Source: Streptomyces sp. 2114.4
GTDB lineage: Bacteria > Actinomycetota > Actinomycetes > Streptomycetales > Streptomycetaceae
Direction: 5' to 3'
DNA: 64,000 nucleotides
NCBI RefSeq assembly: GCF_900187385.1
Contig: NZ_FYEY01000001.1
Location: forward strand, 3,720,001-3,784,000
Of this stretch, positions 16,244 to 25,116 are shown in pieces (position 1 is the first letter of the stretch; each line of letters starts with the position of its first letter). The notes under the pieces were generated by a model. That model saw nothing but the letters and a program-made list of their open reading frames with translations, was not told where the DNA came from and ran no database searches. The translations under genes were made by a program, and so were the position numbers.

Positions 16244-17550
16244 CCGCCGGCCCCGGCCGCCCCGGACTCGACCTCGGGCAGCGCCCTCAGCACCTCGCCG
16301 AGCACCCACGCCGCCCGCTCGGCGTCCGCGAACGAGGTGTAGAGCGGGGTGAAGCCGAAGCGCAGCACGTCGGGCCGGCGGAAGTCGCCGACCACCCCGC
16401 GCCGGATCAGCTCGTCCATCACCTCTTCCGCCGCGGGGGAGCACTCCAGCGACACCTGGCTGCCGCGCCGCCGGTGGTCGTACGGCGTGACGGAGCGGGC
16501 CCGGCCCGGCGGTACGTAGGTGTTCACGCACTCCAGGAAGAAGTCGGTCAGGGCGAGGCTTTTGGTGCGTACGGCCTCGATGGACACCCCGTCCCAGACC
16601 TCCAGCGCCGCCTCCAGGGCGAGCAGCGACAGGATGTCGGGGGTGCCGACACGGCCGCGCGCGATGCCCTCGGCGGGGACGTACGCGGGGTCCATGGCGA
16701 ACGGATCGCCGTGCGAATTCCAGCCCGGCAGCGGCGATTCGAACCGCTCCTGGAGGCTTTCGCGGATGTAGAGGTAGGCGGGCGCACCCGGGCCGCCGTT
16801 GAGGTACTTGTACGTGCAGCCCACGGCGAGGTCGACGTGGTGCGCATCGAGGCCGACCGGCAGCGCCCCGGCGCTGTGGCACAGGTCCCAGACGGCGAGC
16901 GCGCCCGCGGAGTGCAGCGCGCGGGTGATGCCGGGCAGGTCGTGGAGCCGTCCGGTGCGGTAGTCGACGTGGTTGACCAGCGCCAGCGCGGTCCGCTCGG
17001 TGACCTCGTCGGCGATCCGGGCGGGCTCGACCGGGCGCACCGCGAGACCGGTCATCCGGGCCGCTGACCGGGCGATATAGCCGTCGGTCGGGAAGGTCGT
17101 GGCATCGACGAGGATCTCCGTACAGCCCTTGCCGGCCATCCGGACGCCGCCCACCACGGCCTTGAAGAGGTTGACGCTGGTCGAGTCGCCGACCACCACC
17201 CGGCCCGGTGCCGCTCCGATCAGCGGCGCGATCTTGTCGCCGACCCGCTCGGGCGCGGTCCACCAGCCGGACTCGGTCCAGGACCGGATGCGCAGCTCGC
17301 CCCATTCGCGGGCGATGACATCGGCGATCCGGCCGGGCACCGTACGGGGCAGCGCGCCGAGGGAGTTGCCGTCCAGGTAGACCCCGGCGTCGCCGGAGGC
17401 GTGATCGGGTGCGGCGTCGAGGACGAAGCGGTCACGGATCGCGGCGAGCGGGTCGGCGGCGTCCCGCTCCGCGGCCCGCGCGGCATGCTCGCGGGCGCCG
17501 GACGGCTCCTGAAGGCCGGCGTGGTCGGGGAATTCCGGGGTCTCAGACAT
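16240..17550 (-). CDS. kynU: Kynureninase
   Basis: Protein of 436 residues, a PLP enzyme cleaving kynurenine to anthranilate and alanine. Seen: VYLDGNSLGALPRTVP, GDSTSVNLFKAVVGG, LVNHVDYRTGRLHDLPGI, AVWDLCHSAGALPVGLD (PLP Asp), AVGCTYKYLNGGPGAPAYLY with the Schiff-base lysine, GWNSHGDPFAMDPAY and VLRFGFTPLYTS. Its ATG overlaps the dioxygenase stop by eight bases (ATGTCTGA) and its own stop overlaps the hydrolase start. The anthranilate may feed secondary metabolism or NAD-independent catabolism; no later pathway gene is in the window. Confidence 0.96.
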   Translation of the reverse strand: MSETPEFPDHAGLQEPSGAREHAARAAERDAADPLAAIRDRFVLDAAPDHASGDAGVYLDGNSLGALPRTVPGRIADVIAREWGELRIRSWTESGWWTAPERVGDKIAPLIGAAPGRVVVGDSTSVNLFKAVVGGVRMAGKGCTEILVDATTFPTDGYIARSAARMTGLAVRPVEPARIADEVTERTALALVNHVDYRTGRLHDLPGITRALHSAGALAVWDLCHSAGALPVGLDAHHVDLAVGCTYKYLNGGPGAPAYLYIRESLQERFESPLPGWNSHGDPFAMDPAYVPAEGIARGRVGTPDILSLLALEAALEVWDGVSIEAVRTKSLALTDFFLECVNTYVPPGRARSVTPYDHRRRGSQVSLECSPAAEEVMDELIRRGVVGDFRRPDVLRFGFTPLYTSFADAERAAWVLGEVLRALPEVESGAAGAGG

Positions 17551-18451
17551 GGCTGCGCGCCGTCCACAGCTCCGGGAAGACATTCTTGCGGGCCCGCTTC
17601 TCCAGCCAGGCCACCCCCGCGGAACCACCGGTGCCCATCTTCGCCCCCATGGCCCGCCGGGTCGCGACCAGGTGGTCGTTACGCCAGCGCCAGACCAGCT
17701 CGGCCACATCGGTCAGCGCCTCGCCGAGCCGGACGAGGTCGGAATCCTGCGGCCCGGCGTAGATCTCGGCCCAGACGGCCTCGACGGCCGGGTCGGCCTC
17801 GTAGCGCAGCGCGGGGTCCCGCCGGAGGACGGCCTCGGGCACGGCATGGCCGCGGCGGGCGAGCAGCCGCAGCACCTCGTCCCACAGGCTCGGCTCCTGG
17901 AGGGCCTTCTCCAGTTCGGCGTGCTCCCGCGCGGCGCCGCGGTGCGGCACCAGCATCGACGCGGACTTCTCGCCGAGCAGGAACTCCATCCGCCGGTACA
18001 TGGCGGACTGGAAGCCGGACCCGTCGCCGAGCGCGCTGCGGTAGGCGTTGAACTGCGCCGGGGTCAGCCGGGCGAGCGGTTTCCAGGCGGCGTTCAGCGC
18101 CTCCAGCTCGTAGGTGGAGCGGCGCAGCGCCTCCTTTGCCTCCGCCAGGTCGTCGCGGCGCAGCGCCGCGGCGGCGGTGCTCCACTCATGGACGATGACG
18201 GTGAACCACAGCTCCATGACCTGGGTGGTGACCAGGAAGACCATCTCGCCGGGGTCGTCGGAGAGCGGGTGCTGCAGGTGGGTGAGGACGTCCGCCTGGA
18301 CGTAGTCCTCGTACGGGGTCGTACCGCTGCTGCCGATGCTGAGATCCGGGGCGAACGGCGGGTCGGGCTCGGCGGTGCCGGCCGGTGCGGGGCCCGCTGC
18401 GGGTGCGGTCGAGGCGCTGTCCACGGGGTCGGTGGGAGACGGCTGCGACAT
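17543..18451 (-). CDS. kynA: Tryptophan 2,3-dioxygenase
   Basis: Protein of 302 residues, haem enzyme opening the indole ring of L-tryptophan to N-formylkynurenine. Seen: YEDYVQADVLTHLQ, DPGEMVFLVTTQVMELWF (haem pocket His region), LTPAQFNAYRSALGDGSGFQSAMYR and the C-terminal VWRWRNDHLVATRRAMGAKMG with TGGSAG, which carries the proximal His and substrate-binding Thr. The first 45 residues are a disordered Pro/Ala-rich tail beyond the usual start. First gene of a three-gene operon; the 228-base region upstream (18452-18679) shows no clear operator. Confidence 0.96.
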   Translation of the reverse strand: MSQPSPTDPVDSASTAPAAGPAPAGTAEPDPPFAPDLSIGSSGTTPYEDYVQADVLTHLQHPLSDDPGEMVFLVTTQVMELWFTVIVHEWSTAAAALRRDDLAEAKEALRRSTYELEALNAAWKPLARLTPAQFNAYRSALGDGSGFQSAMYRRMEFLLGEKSASMLVPHRGAAREHAELEKALQEPSLWDEVLRLLARRGHAVPEAVLRRDPALRYEADPAVEAVWAEIYAGPQDSDLVRLGEALTDVAELVWRWRNDHLVATRRAMGAKMGTGGSAGVAWLEKRARKNVFPELWTARSHV

Positions 18452-18679
18452 GAGGGACTCCTCAGGTGCGAACTACCGGGTAGCGGTCCGCCCCTTCCTC
18501 GTCGGCTCGGGAGCCCCGGTCCCCTCGGGCGCGGGATGACCCGGCCCACTGGAAATGATCCGTGCTGGGCAGCGACCGCGCAAGGGCCGACCGCGATCAC
18601 GCGGCCGGCCCATTGATCTTGCCCGGCTCCCCGCGGGAGGGCGACGGCCCTTACTGCGGGGAGAACCGGTGGCAGCCCC

Positions 18680-19093
18680 TCAGCTGAGGGTGTCGGCCGC
18701 GGTCGGCGAGGAGTCCCGCAGGAAGGTCGAGCAGCGCTCGTACTCCTCCTGCTCACCGATCGCCTGGGCGGCGCGGGCAAGGGCGTGCAGCGCCCGCAGG
18801 AAGCCGCGGTTGGGCTCGTGCTCGAACGGCACCGGGCCGTGGCCCTTCCAGCCGGCCCGGCGCAGCGCGTCCAGGCCGCGGTGGTAACCGGTGCGGGCGT
18901 AGGCGTACGACTCCACGACCCGGCCTTGCTCGAAGGCGTCGTCCGCGAGCTGGGCCCAGGCCAGGGAGGAGGTGGGGTACTTCGCGGCGACGTCGGACGG
19001 CGCCGTGCCCGAGGCGAGCAGTTCGCGGGGTTCCGGGTCGTCGGGCAGATGGGTCGGGGGCGGTCCCCCGAGCAGGTTCTCGTGAATGGCCAT
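18680..19093 (-). CDS. DUF3151 family protein
   Basis: Protein of 137 residues: ENLLGGPPPTHLPDDPEPRE, KYPTSSLAWAQLADDAFEQG, YAYARTGYHRGLDALRR and GFLRALHALARAAQAIGEQEEYERC. This is the actinobacterial DUF3151 family, which looks like a small TPR-like helical protein and is often near fba, as here with one gene between. Function is not known. ATG at 19093 follows CCTGGGGAGC-like sequence upstream; length agrees with the family. Confidence 0.9.
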   Translation of the reverse strand: MAIHENLLGGPPPTHLPDDPEPRELLASGTAPSDVAAKYPTSSLAWAQLADDAFEQGRVVESYAYARTGYHRGLDALRRAGWKGHGPVPFEHEPNRGFLRALHALARAAQAIGEQEEYERCSTFLRDSSPTAADTLS

Positions 19094-19292
19094 GCTCCCC
19101 AGTCTGCCTGGTCGCCGGGGCGGGGCGGGCGGCAGCCGGGATCTTGCCCCTGGGAGTGCGGCGGACGGGGCGGGACGGAGCGGATATGGGCGTGCCGGCG
19201 GCCTGGGGAGAGGGGCGTGCCGGCGGCCCGGGTGGGTGCCGGCGGCTGGCGGCTGGGGCGCGGCTACGGGCCCGGAGGCCTGGTCCGGGCTC

Positions 19293-20867
19293 CTAAGGCG
19301 CGTCCCCCTCGGCCGGCCGGCCCGGCTGTCCCCCGCCGCGCGGCAGCCGCTGGACCCGCCGGACCGTGGTCTCGCCCGGATCCAGCGGCGGTGCGCTCAC
19401 CCCGCAGTGGTAGGTCGTCTCCGCCCGGCACGGCTCCTCGGCACCCGGTGCGGCGCGCAGCACATTGGCGCGTACGGTCAGCACGGCGATCAGCGCGCCG
19501 AGCACCAGGATGCCCGCGCACAACGGCATGGCCCGCCGGAAGGCCGCGCCGAATGCGTCCGCCGAGCGGTAGGCCTCCGGGCCGATGCCCGCCAGCAGCG
19601 GCAGCGCGGCCACCGCCATCAGGCTCGCGGCCCGCGCCGCCGCGTTGTTGATGCCACTGGCCAGGCCCGCCCGGTCCACGTCCACCGACGCCAGCACGGT
19701 CGAGGTGAGCGGCGCGACCAGCGTCACCATGCCCGCGCCCAGCACCACCAGCGCGGGCAGCACATCGGCGAAGTACGAGGCGCCCCGGCCCACCCGCGTC
19801 ATCAGCAGCATCCCCGCGGCGCACAGCAGCGGTCCGACGGTGAGCGGAATCCGCGGCCCGATGCGCTGCCCCAGCTGGCCCGAGCGGGCGGACAGCAGCA
19901 GCATCAGCACGGTGGTGGGCAGCAGCGCGGTACCGGCCTGCAGCGCCGAGTACCCCACCACGACCTGGAGCTGGAGCACGGCGAGGAAGAAGAAGCCGCC
20001 GAACGCGGCGTAGACGCACACCGTCACGGCGTTGACGGCCGAGAACAGCCGGATGCCGAAGATCGCCGGGGGCAGCATCGGATCCTTCCGCCGCCGCTCG
20101 GCATGGACGAAGAGCACCCCGAGCAGCACCCCGGCCGCCGCCGGGACGATCACGCCGGGCCCCGCGCCCCCGCCCGGGGCGGCGATCAGCGCATAGGTCA
20201 CCCCGGCCAGCGCCAGCGCCCCCAGCACCGCGCCGGACACATCGAAGCCGCGGCGCTCGCGGGCGTCCCGCTCCCGGGTCTCGGGGACGTGCCGCAGCGC
20301 CACCGGTACGCACACCGCCGCCAGCGGCACGTTCAGGAAGAACACCCAGCGCCAGCCCGCCCCGTCCACCAGCCAGCCGCCGATGAACGGGCCGACCGCC
20401 GCGGCCACACCACCGAGCCCCGACCAGGCACCGACCGCCCGCGCCCGGTCCTCGGGGTGGAAGACGGCCTGGATCAGAGCCAGCGAGCCGGGGGTGAGCA
20501 GCGCCCCGCCGACGCCCTGCAGGGCCCGGGCCGCGACCAGCACCCCGGCGCCCGGCGCGAGCCCGCACAGCAGCGAGGCAGCGGCGAACCACACCACGCC
20601 GATCACGAACACCCGGCGCCGGCCGAAGCGGTCGCCGAGGGCGCCGCCCAGCAGGATCAGCGAGGAGAGGGTGAGCATGTAGGCGGTGACGGTCCACTGG
20701 AGGACCGCCAGGTCCGTGTTGAGGTCCTTGCCGATCCTGGGCAGGGCGACATTGACGACGGTGCTGTCCAGCATCGCCATGCCGGACCCCAGCACGGCCG
20801 TCGCCAGCACCCACCGGCCCTGTGCCGAGGCCAGCCGGACCCCGCCGGGCGCACTCGGTTCGCTCAT
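19293..20867 (-). CDS. MFS transporter, 14-TM drug exporter (EmrB/QacA) type
   Basis: Protein of 524 residues with about 14 hydrophobic helices. DHA2 signatures: MAMLDSTVVNVALPRIGKDL, WTVTAYMLTLSSLILLGGAL, GDRFGRRRVF (motif A), ARALQGVGGALLTPGSLALI and VGPFIGGWLVDGAGWRWVFFLNVP (motif C). It should export drugs or metabolites by proton antiport across the membrane. The C-terminal 45 residues after helix 14 are soluble and contain two Cys (EPCRAETTYHCGV). ATG at 20867 (MSEPSAPGG) is chosen over a longer unlikely N-terminus. No regulator lies next to it. Confidence 0.93.
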   Translation of the reverse strand: MSEPSAPGGVRLASAQGRWVLATAVLGSGMAMLDSTVVNVALPRIGKDLNTDLAVLQWTVTAYMLTLSSLILLGGALGDRFGRRRVFVIGVVWFAAASLLCGLAPGAGVLVAARALQGVGGALLTPGSLALIQAVFHPEDRARAVGAWSGLGGVAAAVGPFIGGWLVDGAGWRWVFFLNVPLAAVCVPVALRHVPETRERDARERRGFDVSGAVLGALALAGVTYALIAAPGGGAGPGVIVPAAAGVLLGVLFVHAERRRKDPMLPPAIFGIRLFSAVNAVTVCVYAAFGGFFFLAVLQLQVVVGYSALQAGTALLPTTVLMLLLSARSGQLGQRIGPRIPLTVGPLLCAAGMLLMTRVGRGASYFADVLPALVVLGAGMVTLVAPLTSTVLASVDVDRAGLASGINNAAARAASLMAVAALPLLAGIGPEAYRSADAFGAAFRRAMPLCAGILVLGALIAVLTVRANVLRAAPGAEEPCRAETTYHCGVSAPPLDPGETTVRRVQRLPRGGGQPGRPAEGDAP

Positions 20868-20914
20868 ACCGCGAGCATGCCCGTATCCGCGCCCGCTCGC
20901 CCGCCCTGAGCACA

Positions 20915-21010
20915 CGGCAGGCACCGGGTCCGGGCACAGGCAGGCACCGAGTCGGGCGCACGGCGGGCACCGGGTTGGGCGCACGGCGGCCACCACCGGG
21001 TCCGGGCACG
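20915..21010. repeat. Degenerate GGCACCGGGT repeats
   Basis: Between the MFS start and fba, four imperfect units around GGCACCGGGT(C/T)(C/G)GGCACA-CGGC follow each other with a spacing of about 22-26 bases. No coding or regulatory meaning is evident. Confidence 0.55.
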
Positions 21011-21014
21011 CCGA

Positions 21015-21044
21015 AGGCTCCGCATCACGGCGGATGCGGAGCCT
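21015..21044. terminator. fba terminator hairpin
   Basis: AGGCTCCGCATC and GATGCGGAGCCT form a perfect 12-bp stem with a 6-base loop, 38 bases beyond the fba stop on the minus strand. It has no T-run, as is usual here. Confidence 0.75.
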
Positions 21045-21081
21045 CGGTGCGCAGCGGGACCGGCCGTGCGGCCGGCCGCGC

Positions 21082-22104
21082 TTACTTGATCTTGGTGCCG
21101 GTGGAGCGCAGGTTCTCGCAGGCCTGGGTGACGCGCTGGGCCATCCCTGCCTCGGCCAGCTTGCCCCAGCTGCGCGGGTCGTAGGCCTTCTTGTTGCCGA
21201 CCTCGCCGTCGACCTTCAGCACGCCGTCGTAGTTACGGAACATGTGGTCCGCGACCGGGCGGGAGAAGGCGTACTGGGTGTCGGTGTCCAGGTTCATCTT
21301 GACCACGCCGTTCTCCAGCGCGGTGGCGATCTCCTCCGGGGTGGAGCCGGAGCCGCCGTGGAAGACGAAGTCGAACGGGGCGGCCTTGCCGTACTTGGCG
21401 CCCACGCCCTCCTGCAGGTCCTTCAGCAGCTCGGGGCGGAGCACGACGTTGCCCGGCTTGTAGACGCCGTGGACATTGCCGAAGGAGGCGGCGAGCAGGT
21501 AGCGGCCCTTGTCGCCCAGGCCCAGCGCCTCGGCGGTGCGCAGCGCGTCGTCGACCGTGGTGTAGAGCTCGTCGTTGATCTCGTGGGTGACGCCGTCCTC
21601 CTCGCCACCGGTCGGGGTGATCTCGACCTCAAGGATGATCTTGGCGGCGGCGGCCTTGGCGAGCAGTTCCTGGCCGATGGCCAGGTTGTCGGCCAGGTTC
21701 TCGGCCGAGCCGTCCCACATGTGGGACTGGAACAGCGGGTTCTGGCCCTTGGCCACGCGCTCCGCGGAGATGTCCAGCAGCGGGCGGACATAGCCGTCGA
21801 GCTTGTCCTTGGGGCAGTGGTCGGTGTGCAGCGCGACGGTGACGTCGTACTTCTCGGCCACGACGTGCGCGAACTCGGCGAGCGCGACCGCGCCGGTCAC
21901 CATGTCCTTGTTGTACTGGCCGCCCAGGAACTCCGCACCACCGGTGGAGATCTGGATGATGCCGTCGCTCTGCGCCTCGGCGAACCCACGCAGCGCGGCG
22001 TGCAGCGTCTGCGTCGAGGTGACGTTGATGGCCGGGTAGGCGAACTTTCCTGCCTTCGCCCGGTCAAGCATCTCGTTGTAGACCTCGGGGGTTGCGATGG
22101 GCAT
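21082..22104 (-). CDS. fba: Fructose-bisphosphate aldolase, class II
   Basis: Protein of 340 residues; zinc aldolase of glycolysis and gluconeogenesis, cytosolic. Seen: FAYPAINVTSTQTLHAALRG, ALHTDHCPKDKLDGYV (Asp and zinc His), FQSHMWDGSAENLADN, LEVEITPTGGEEDGV, ASFGNVHGVYKPGNVVL (zinc His), DFVFHGGSGSTPEEI and KMNLDTDTQYAF. ATG at 22104 is preceded by AAGGAG at eight bases. A parS palindrome lies 137 bases upstream, between this gene and pyrE. Confidence 0.98.
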   Translation of the reverse strand: MPIATPEVYNEMLDRAKAGKFAYPAINVTSTQTLHAALRGFAEAQSDGIIQISTGGAEFLGGQYNKDMVTGAVALAEFAHVVAEKYDVTVALHTDHCPKDKLDGYVRPLLDISAERVAKGQNPLFQSHMWDGSAENLADNLAIGQELLAKAAAAKIILEVEITPTGGEEDGVTHEINDELYTTVDDALRTAEALGLGDKGRYLLAASFGNVHGVYKPGNVVLRPELLKDLQEGVGAKYGKAAPFDFVFHGGSGSTPEEIATALENGVVKMNLDTDTQYAFSRPVADHMFRNYDGVLKVDGEVGNKKAYDPRSWGKLAEAGMAQRVTQACENLRSTGTKIK

Positions 22105-22231
22105 CTGTCCGCTCCTTCAGGTGTGCGGGTGTGCTTTCTTGGCCCTGACCAGGGGGCGAGGACTTCGCCGAGCACATCTTCCCAGACTCGGCGGATTGCT
22201 CCACATCCCGCGCCCGGCCGTCCCGCAGTGT

Positions 22232-22263
22232 GGGCGGCCGGTTTCACGTGAAACCAGCCGCCC
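22232..22263. other. parS (ParB-binding) site in a longer palindrome
   Basis: GTTTCACGTGAAAC at 22241-22254 is the 14-bp Streptomyces/Bacillus parS palindrome. It extends to GGTTTCACGTGAAACC and is flanked by GGGCGGC (22232-22238) and GCCGCCC (22257-22263), giving a 32-bp near-perfect dyad between fba and pyrE. parS sites cluster around the replication origin, so this part of the chromosome is probably near oriC. The outer arms could also terminate pyrE. No other exact copy was seen in the window. Confidence 0.9.
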
Positions 22264-22322
22264 CTCGGTAAAGCCGCAGTTCAGCGCGGTTCTGCCGGAT
22301 TTCCCGCGGTCCTCGGACCCGG

Positions 22323-22865
22323 TCAGCTCAGGCCGAGGTCGCCGAGCTGGTAGCCGGTGATATAGGGGACTCCGGCCTCCGCGATCGCGGACGCGGCGCC
22401 CCGGTCGACGATCGTTGCCACCGCAACGACCTCGGCGCCCGCCTCACGCGCCGCCTCGACGGCGGTCAGCGGGGAGCCGCCGGTGGTGGAGGTGTCCTCG
22501 ACGACCAGCACCCGGCGGCCCTTGAGGTCCGGACCCTCGATACGGCGCTGCATACCGTGCGCCTTCTGCGCCTTGCGGACCACGAACGCGTCCAGCCGGC
22601 CGCCGCGCGCGGCGGAGGCGTGCAGCATCGAGGTCGCGACCGGGTCGGCACCGAGCGTCAGCCCGCCGACCGCGTCGTAGTCGAGGTCGGCGGTGATCTC
22701 CAGCATCAGCTGTCCGACCAGCGGCGCGGCCTCGCCGTCCAGGGTGATCCGGCGCAGGTCGATGTAGTAGTCGGCCTCCTTGCCGGAGGAAAGCGTCACC
22801 TTGCCGTGCACCACGGCCTTGTCCTTGATCTGCTGCAGCAGCTCGCCGCGCACGTCGTCACTCAT
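22323..22865 (-). CDS. pyrE: Orotate phosphoribosyltransferase
   Basis: Protein of 180 residues. It joins orotate and PRPP to form OMP in pyrimidine synthesis. Seen: SGKEADYYIDLRRITLD, VGGLTLGADPVATSML, FVVRKAQKAHGMQRRIEG and the PRPP loop RVLVVEDTSTTGGSPLTAV. ATG at 22865 matches the family start. It is not linked to other pyr genes here; the aldose epimerase-like gene is upstream on the same strand. Confidence 0.96.
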   Translation of the reverse strand: MSDDVRGELLQQIKDKAVVHGKVTLSSGKEADYYIDLRRITLDGEAAPLVGQLMLEITADLDYDAVGGLTLGADPVATSMLHASAARGGRLDAFVVRKAQKAHGMQRRIEGPDLKGRRVLVVEDTSTTGGSPLTAVEAAREAGAEVVAVATIVDRGAASAIAEAGVPYITGYQLGDLGLS

Positions 22866-22987
22866 GCGCACGAGCTTACGGGCTGCCCCGCCACCCCTGG
22901 CAGGCGCACAGGGCCCCGCGGCAGGCGCCCGCACCGCCGCGGCAGGCGCACGACGAGGGTCCTCAGACGGTCGTTCCGGGCCGGCCC

Positions 22988-23851
22988 TCAGGCGGTGCCC
23001 GGCGACAGGCTCCGCCAGCTCCAGGTCGTGGAGATCTCCAGCGGGTCGATGGGCGTGACCAGGCGCGGCAGGGTGTTGAGGCCGTTCGGCGGGCCGGACT
23101 GCGGCTCGACGCAGACCGCGGCCTCCTGCTCGTCGTAGACCACGACCCACTCGCCACGGCTGCTGACCGTCAGCTCCAGCCGGTCCGGCCAGGTGAGGGT
23201 GGCCTCGACCCCTTGCGGCATCCCGAAGCAGTCGTCCCAGGGCCCCGGCTGCGGCGGAATCCGCCGGCCGGTCGGGAGGTGGTCCGCGCCCCGCTCCTCC
23301 TGCCATTCGGCCGTGAAGTCGAGCCGTGCGTCCGCGCCGCCCTCGCCGAGGTTCCGCAGGAACCAGGGGTGCCATCCGGCCTGCGCGGGGAAGGAGTCGC
23401 CGGTCGCCTCGACGCACAGGGTGAGGGTGAGCGAGCCACCGTCCGCGGCCAGCTCGACGACCTGGGTCACCCGCCCCGGATACGGCCAGGGCGCCGCCGG
23501 ATCGGCCAGGTCGTAGGTGAAGACCGCCTCCGTGGCGCTCGAACGCGCGGTCCGCCAGCGGACGTTGCGGCCGGTGCCGTGGATGGCGTGCGGCGCGGCG
23601 TTGAGGGGCATCTGGTGCAGCTCGCCCCCGTTGCGGAACCGGCCGTGCGCGATCCGGCCGCACCATGGAACCATCGGGAAACAGCCGTACCTGTCGCCCT
23701 GCCGCAGCAGCTCCGTACCGCCCACCCGCAGGCCGGCGATCCGGCAGCCGTGGTCCGGACGAACGGTCACTTCGGTCTCTCCGGCGGCCAGCCGTACGCC
23801 TGGTGACGCCTGGTCCGGCGCCGCGTTCCGCGTGGTGTTGTCGGTACTCAC
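22988..23851 (-). CDS. Aldose 1-epimerase family protein
   Basis: Protein of 287 residues with a galactose mutarotase-type beta sandwich. Seen: VRPDHGCRIAGLRVGGTELL, YGCFPMVPWCGRIAHGRF (PMxPWxxR), APHAIHGTGRNVRWR (His), SFPAQAGWHPWFLRN (second His in GWHPWF) and CVEPQSGPPNGLN (catalytic Glu region). It probably interconverts sugar anomers in the cytosol; the exact sugar is unknown. GTG at 23851. Possibly in one transcript with pyrE, 122 bases downstream. Confidence 0.9.
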   Translation of the reverse strand: MSTDNTTRNAAPDQASPGVRLAAGETEVTVRPDHGCRIAGLRVGGTELLRQGDRYGCFPMVPWCGRIAHGRFRNGGELHQMPLNAAPHAIHGTGRNVRWRTARSSATEAVFTYDLADPAAPWPYPGRVTQVVELAADGGSLTLTLCVEATGDSFPAQAGWHPWFLRNLGEGGADARLDFTAEWQEERGADHLPTGRRIPPQPGPWDDCFGMPQGVEATLTWPDRLELTVSSRGEWVVVYDEQEAAVCVEPQSGPPNGLNTLPRLVTPIDPLEISTTWSWRSLSPGTA

Positions 23852-23959
23852 GGGACCGACCCTAACGGTGCGTCGGCCCCCGGCGCGGGACGCCGGGACG
23901 GGGCGCGGGGACGACGCGGAACGCCGGGACGGCGCGCGGCCGGCCGGTGAACGACGGGG

Positions 23960-24955
23960 TCAGCGCCGCCGGCGCAGCACCCGGCCGACGACCACGGCGG
24001 ACGCCAGCACCACGGCGGCGGCGGGCGCCGCCCAGCGCAGGGCCACCGAGGGGCCGTGCGGTTCGGGCGCGGGCACCGGTGCGTACCGCCCGCGCGGCGG
24101 GGCGTGGTCGACTTCCTCCGCGCTGCGCCCGATCATCGTCCGGCGGGCGTGCGCGGCCTCGGCGGGGGCGAGGCCGTCCGGATCGTGACCGTAGGCGTGC
24201 TCGGGGTGCCCGTCGGGCGCCGCGCGGAAAACGTCCTCGGCGTCCCCCGCATCGAGATCCCCGACGTCCCCGGCCGCCTCACCGAGGCCCGCCGCCTCCC
24301 CGGCGCCTTCCTCACCGTCCGGGCCCTCGTCACTGCCCGGCTCCAGGGACGACGGCGGCACCTCCGTGCCGAAGACCCCCGGCCCGGCCGCATCGGCGGT
24401 GCCCCCGGCCGAAGGGCCGTCGCCGGTCCGCCCCGTCACCGGACGCTGCCGCAGATCGGCCGCCAGGTTCTCCGCGAAGCGGTCCAGCAGCCTGCGGCCG
24501 GCGGTCCGGGCCGCCTGGTCGGTGGCCTCGGCGAGCCGGCCGTCGCCATGGACCGTGCCCGAACAGGCCAGCGTCGTCCCGGGACCCGGTTCGGTGGCCG
24601 GCGAGAGCCGTACGGTCAGGGTCAGCGCGACCGACCCGTCGCCCCGTGTCTCGGTGCCCTTCGCCTCGACGGTGACCACGGCGGCCGCATCGCCCGCGGC
24701 ATCGCCGCCCGTGCCGCGGTCGCCCGGACCGCCGTCGCCGGACCCGTCGTCCTCGGCGGCGGCACTGACCGTCAGCGTGCCGCGATAAGTGATGGTGGAG
24801 CTTCCGATACGCAGCCGCAGCCTGCCCACCGGGGTCCGGGGGGCGGCATCGGCGTCGAGCTGGACTCCCGGGACACAGCGCGCCACCCGCTCCGGCTCGG
24901 TGAGCGCCTGCCGCACGGTCCCGACGGGAAACGGAACGTACACCTCATGCTCCAT
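23960..24955 (-). CDS. SRPBCC (CoxG-like) protein with C-terminal membrane anchor
   Basis: Protein of 331 residues. The first 165 residues form an SRPBCC lipid-binding fold of the CoxG type: VYVPFPVGTVRQALTEPERVARCVPGVQ, VGRLRLRIGSSTITYRGTL, TLACSGTVHGDGRLAEATDQ and the final helix RLLDRFAENLAADL. A long acidic disordered linker (about 175-290, rich in Glu/Asp/Gly) leads to a single C-terminal transmembrane helix (about 305-325) ending RRRR. CoxG relatives attach CO dehydrogenase to membranes, but no such genes are near. An Asp/Gly-rich insertion lies inside the fold (about 75-90). Confidence 0.85.
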   Translation of the reverse strand: MEHEVYVPFPVGTVRQALTEPERVARCVPGVQLDADAAPRTPVGRLRLRIGSSTITYRGTLTVSAAAEDDGSGDGGPGDRGTGGDAAGDAAAVVTVEAKGTETRGDGSVALTLTVRLSPATEPGPGTTLACSGTVHGDGRLAEATDQAARTAGRRLLDRFAENLAADLRQRPVTGRTGDGPSAGGTADAAGPGVFGTEVPPSSLEPGSDEGPDGEEGAGEAAGLGEAAGDVGDLDAGDAEDVFRAAPDGHPEHAYGHDPDGLAPAEAAHARRTMIGRSAEEVDHAPPRGRYAPVPAPEPHGPSVALRWAAPAAAVVLASAVVVGRVLRRRR

Positions 24956-25116
24956 GACATGGGAGCCTACCCAGCACCCCCGCACCCCGTGCCGCCCGGA
25001 CAGAACTTTCTGCGCGGCGCCCCGGCTCCCGCGCCGCCCCCGTATCCGCGGCACCCTCCCCGTTCCCTCACGGGACCCTCACCAGCCCCTCCCCTGCTCG
25101 CACCTCCCCCGCCCGC

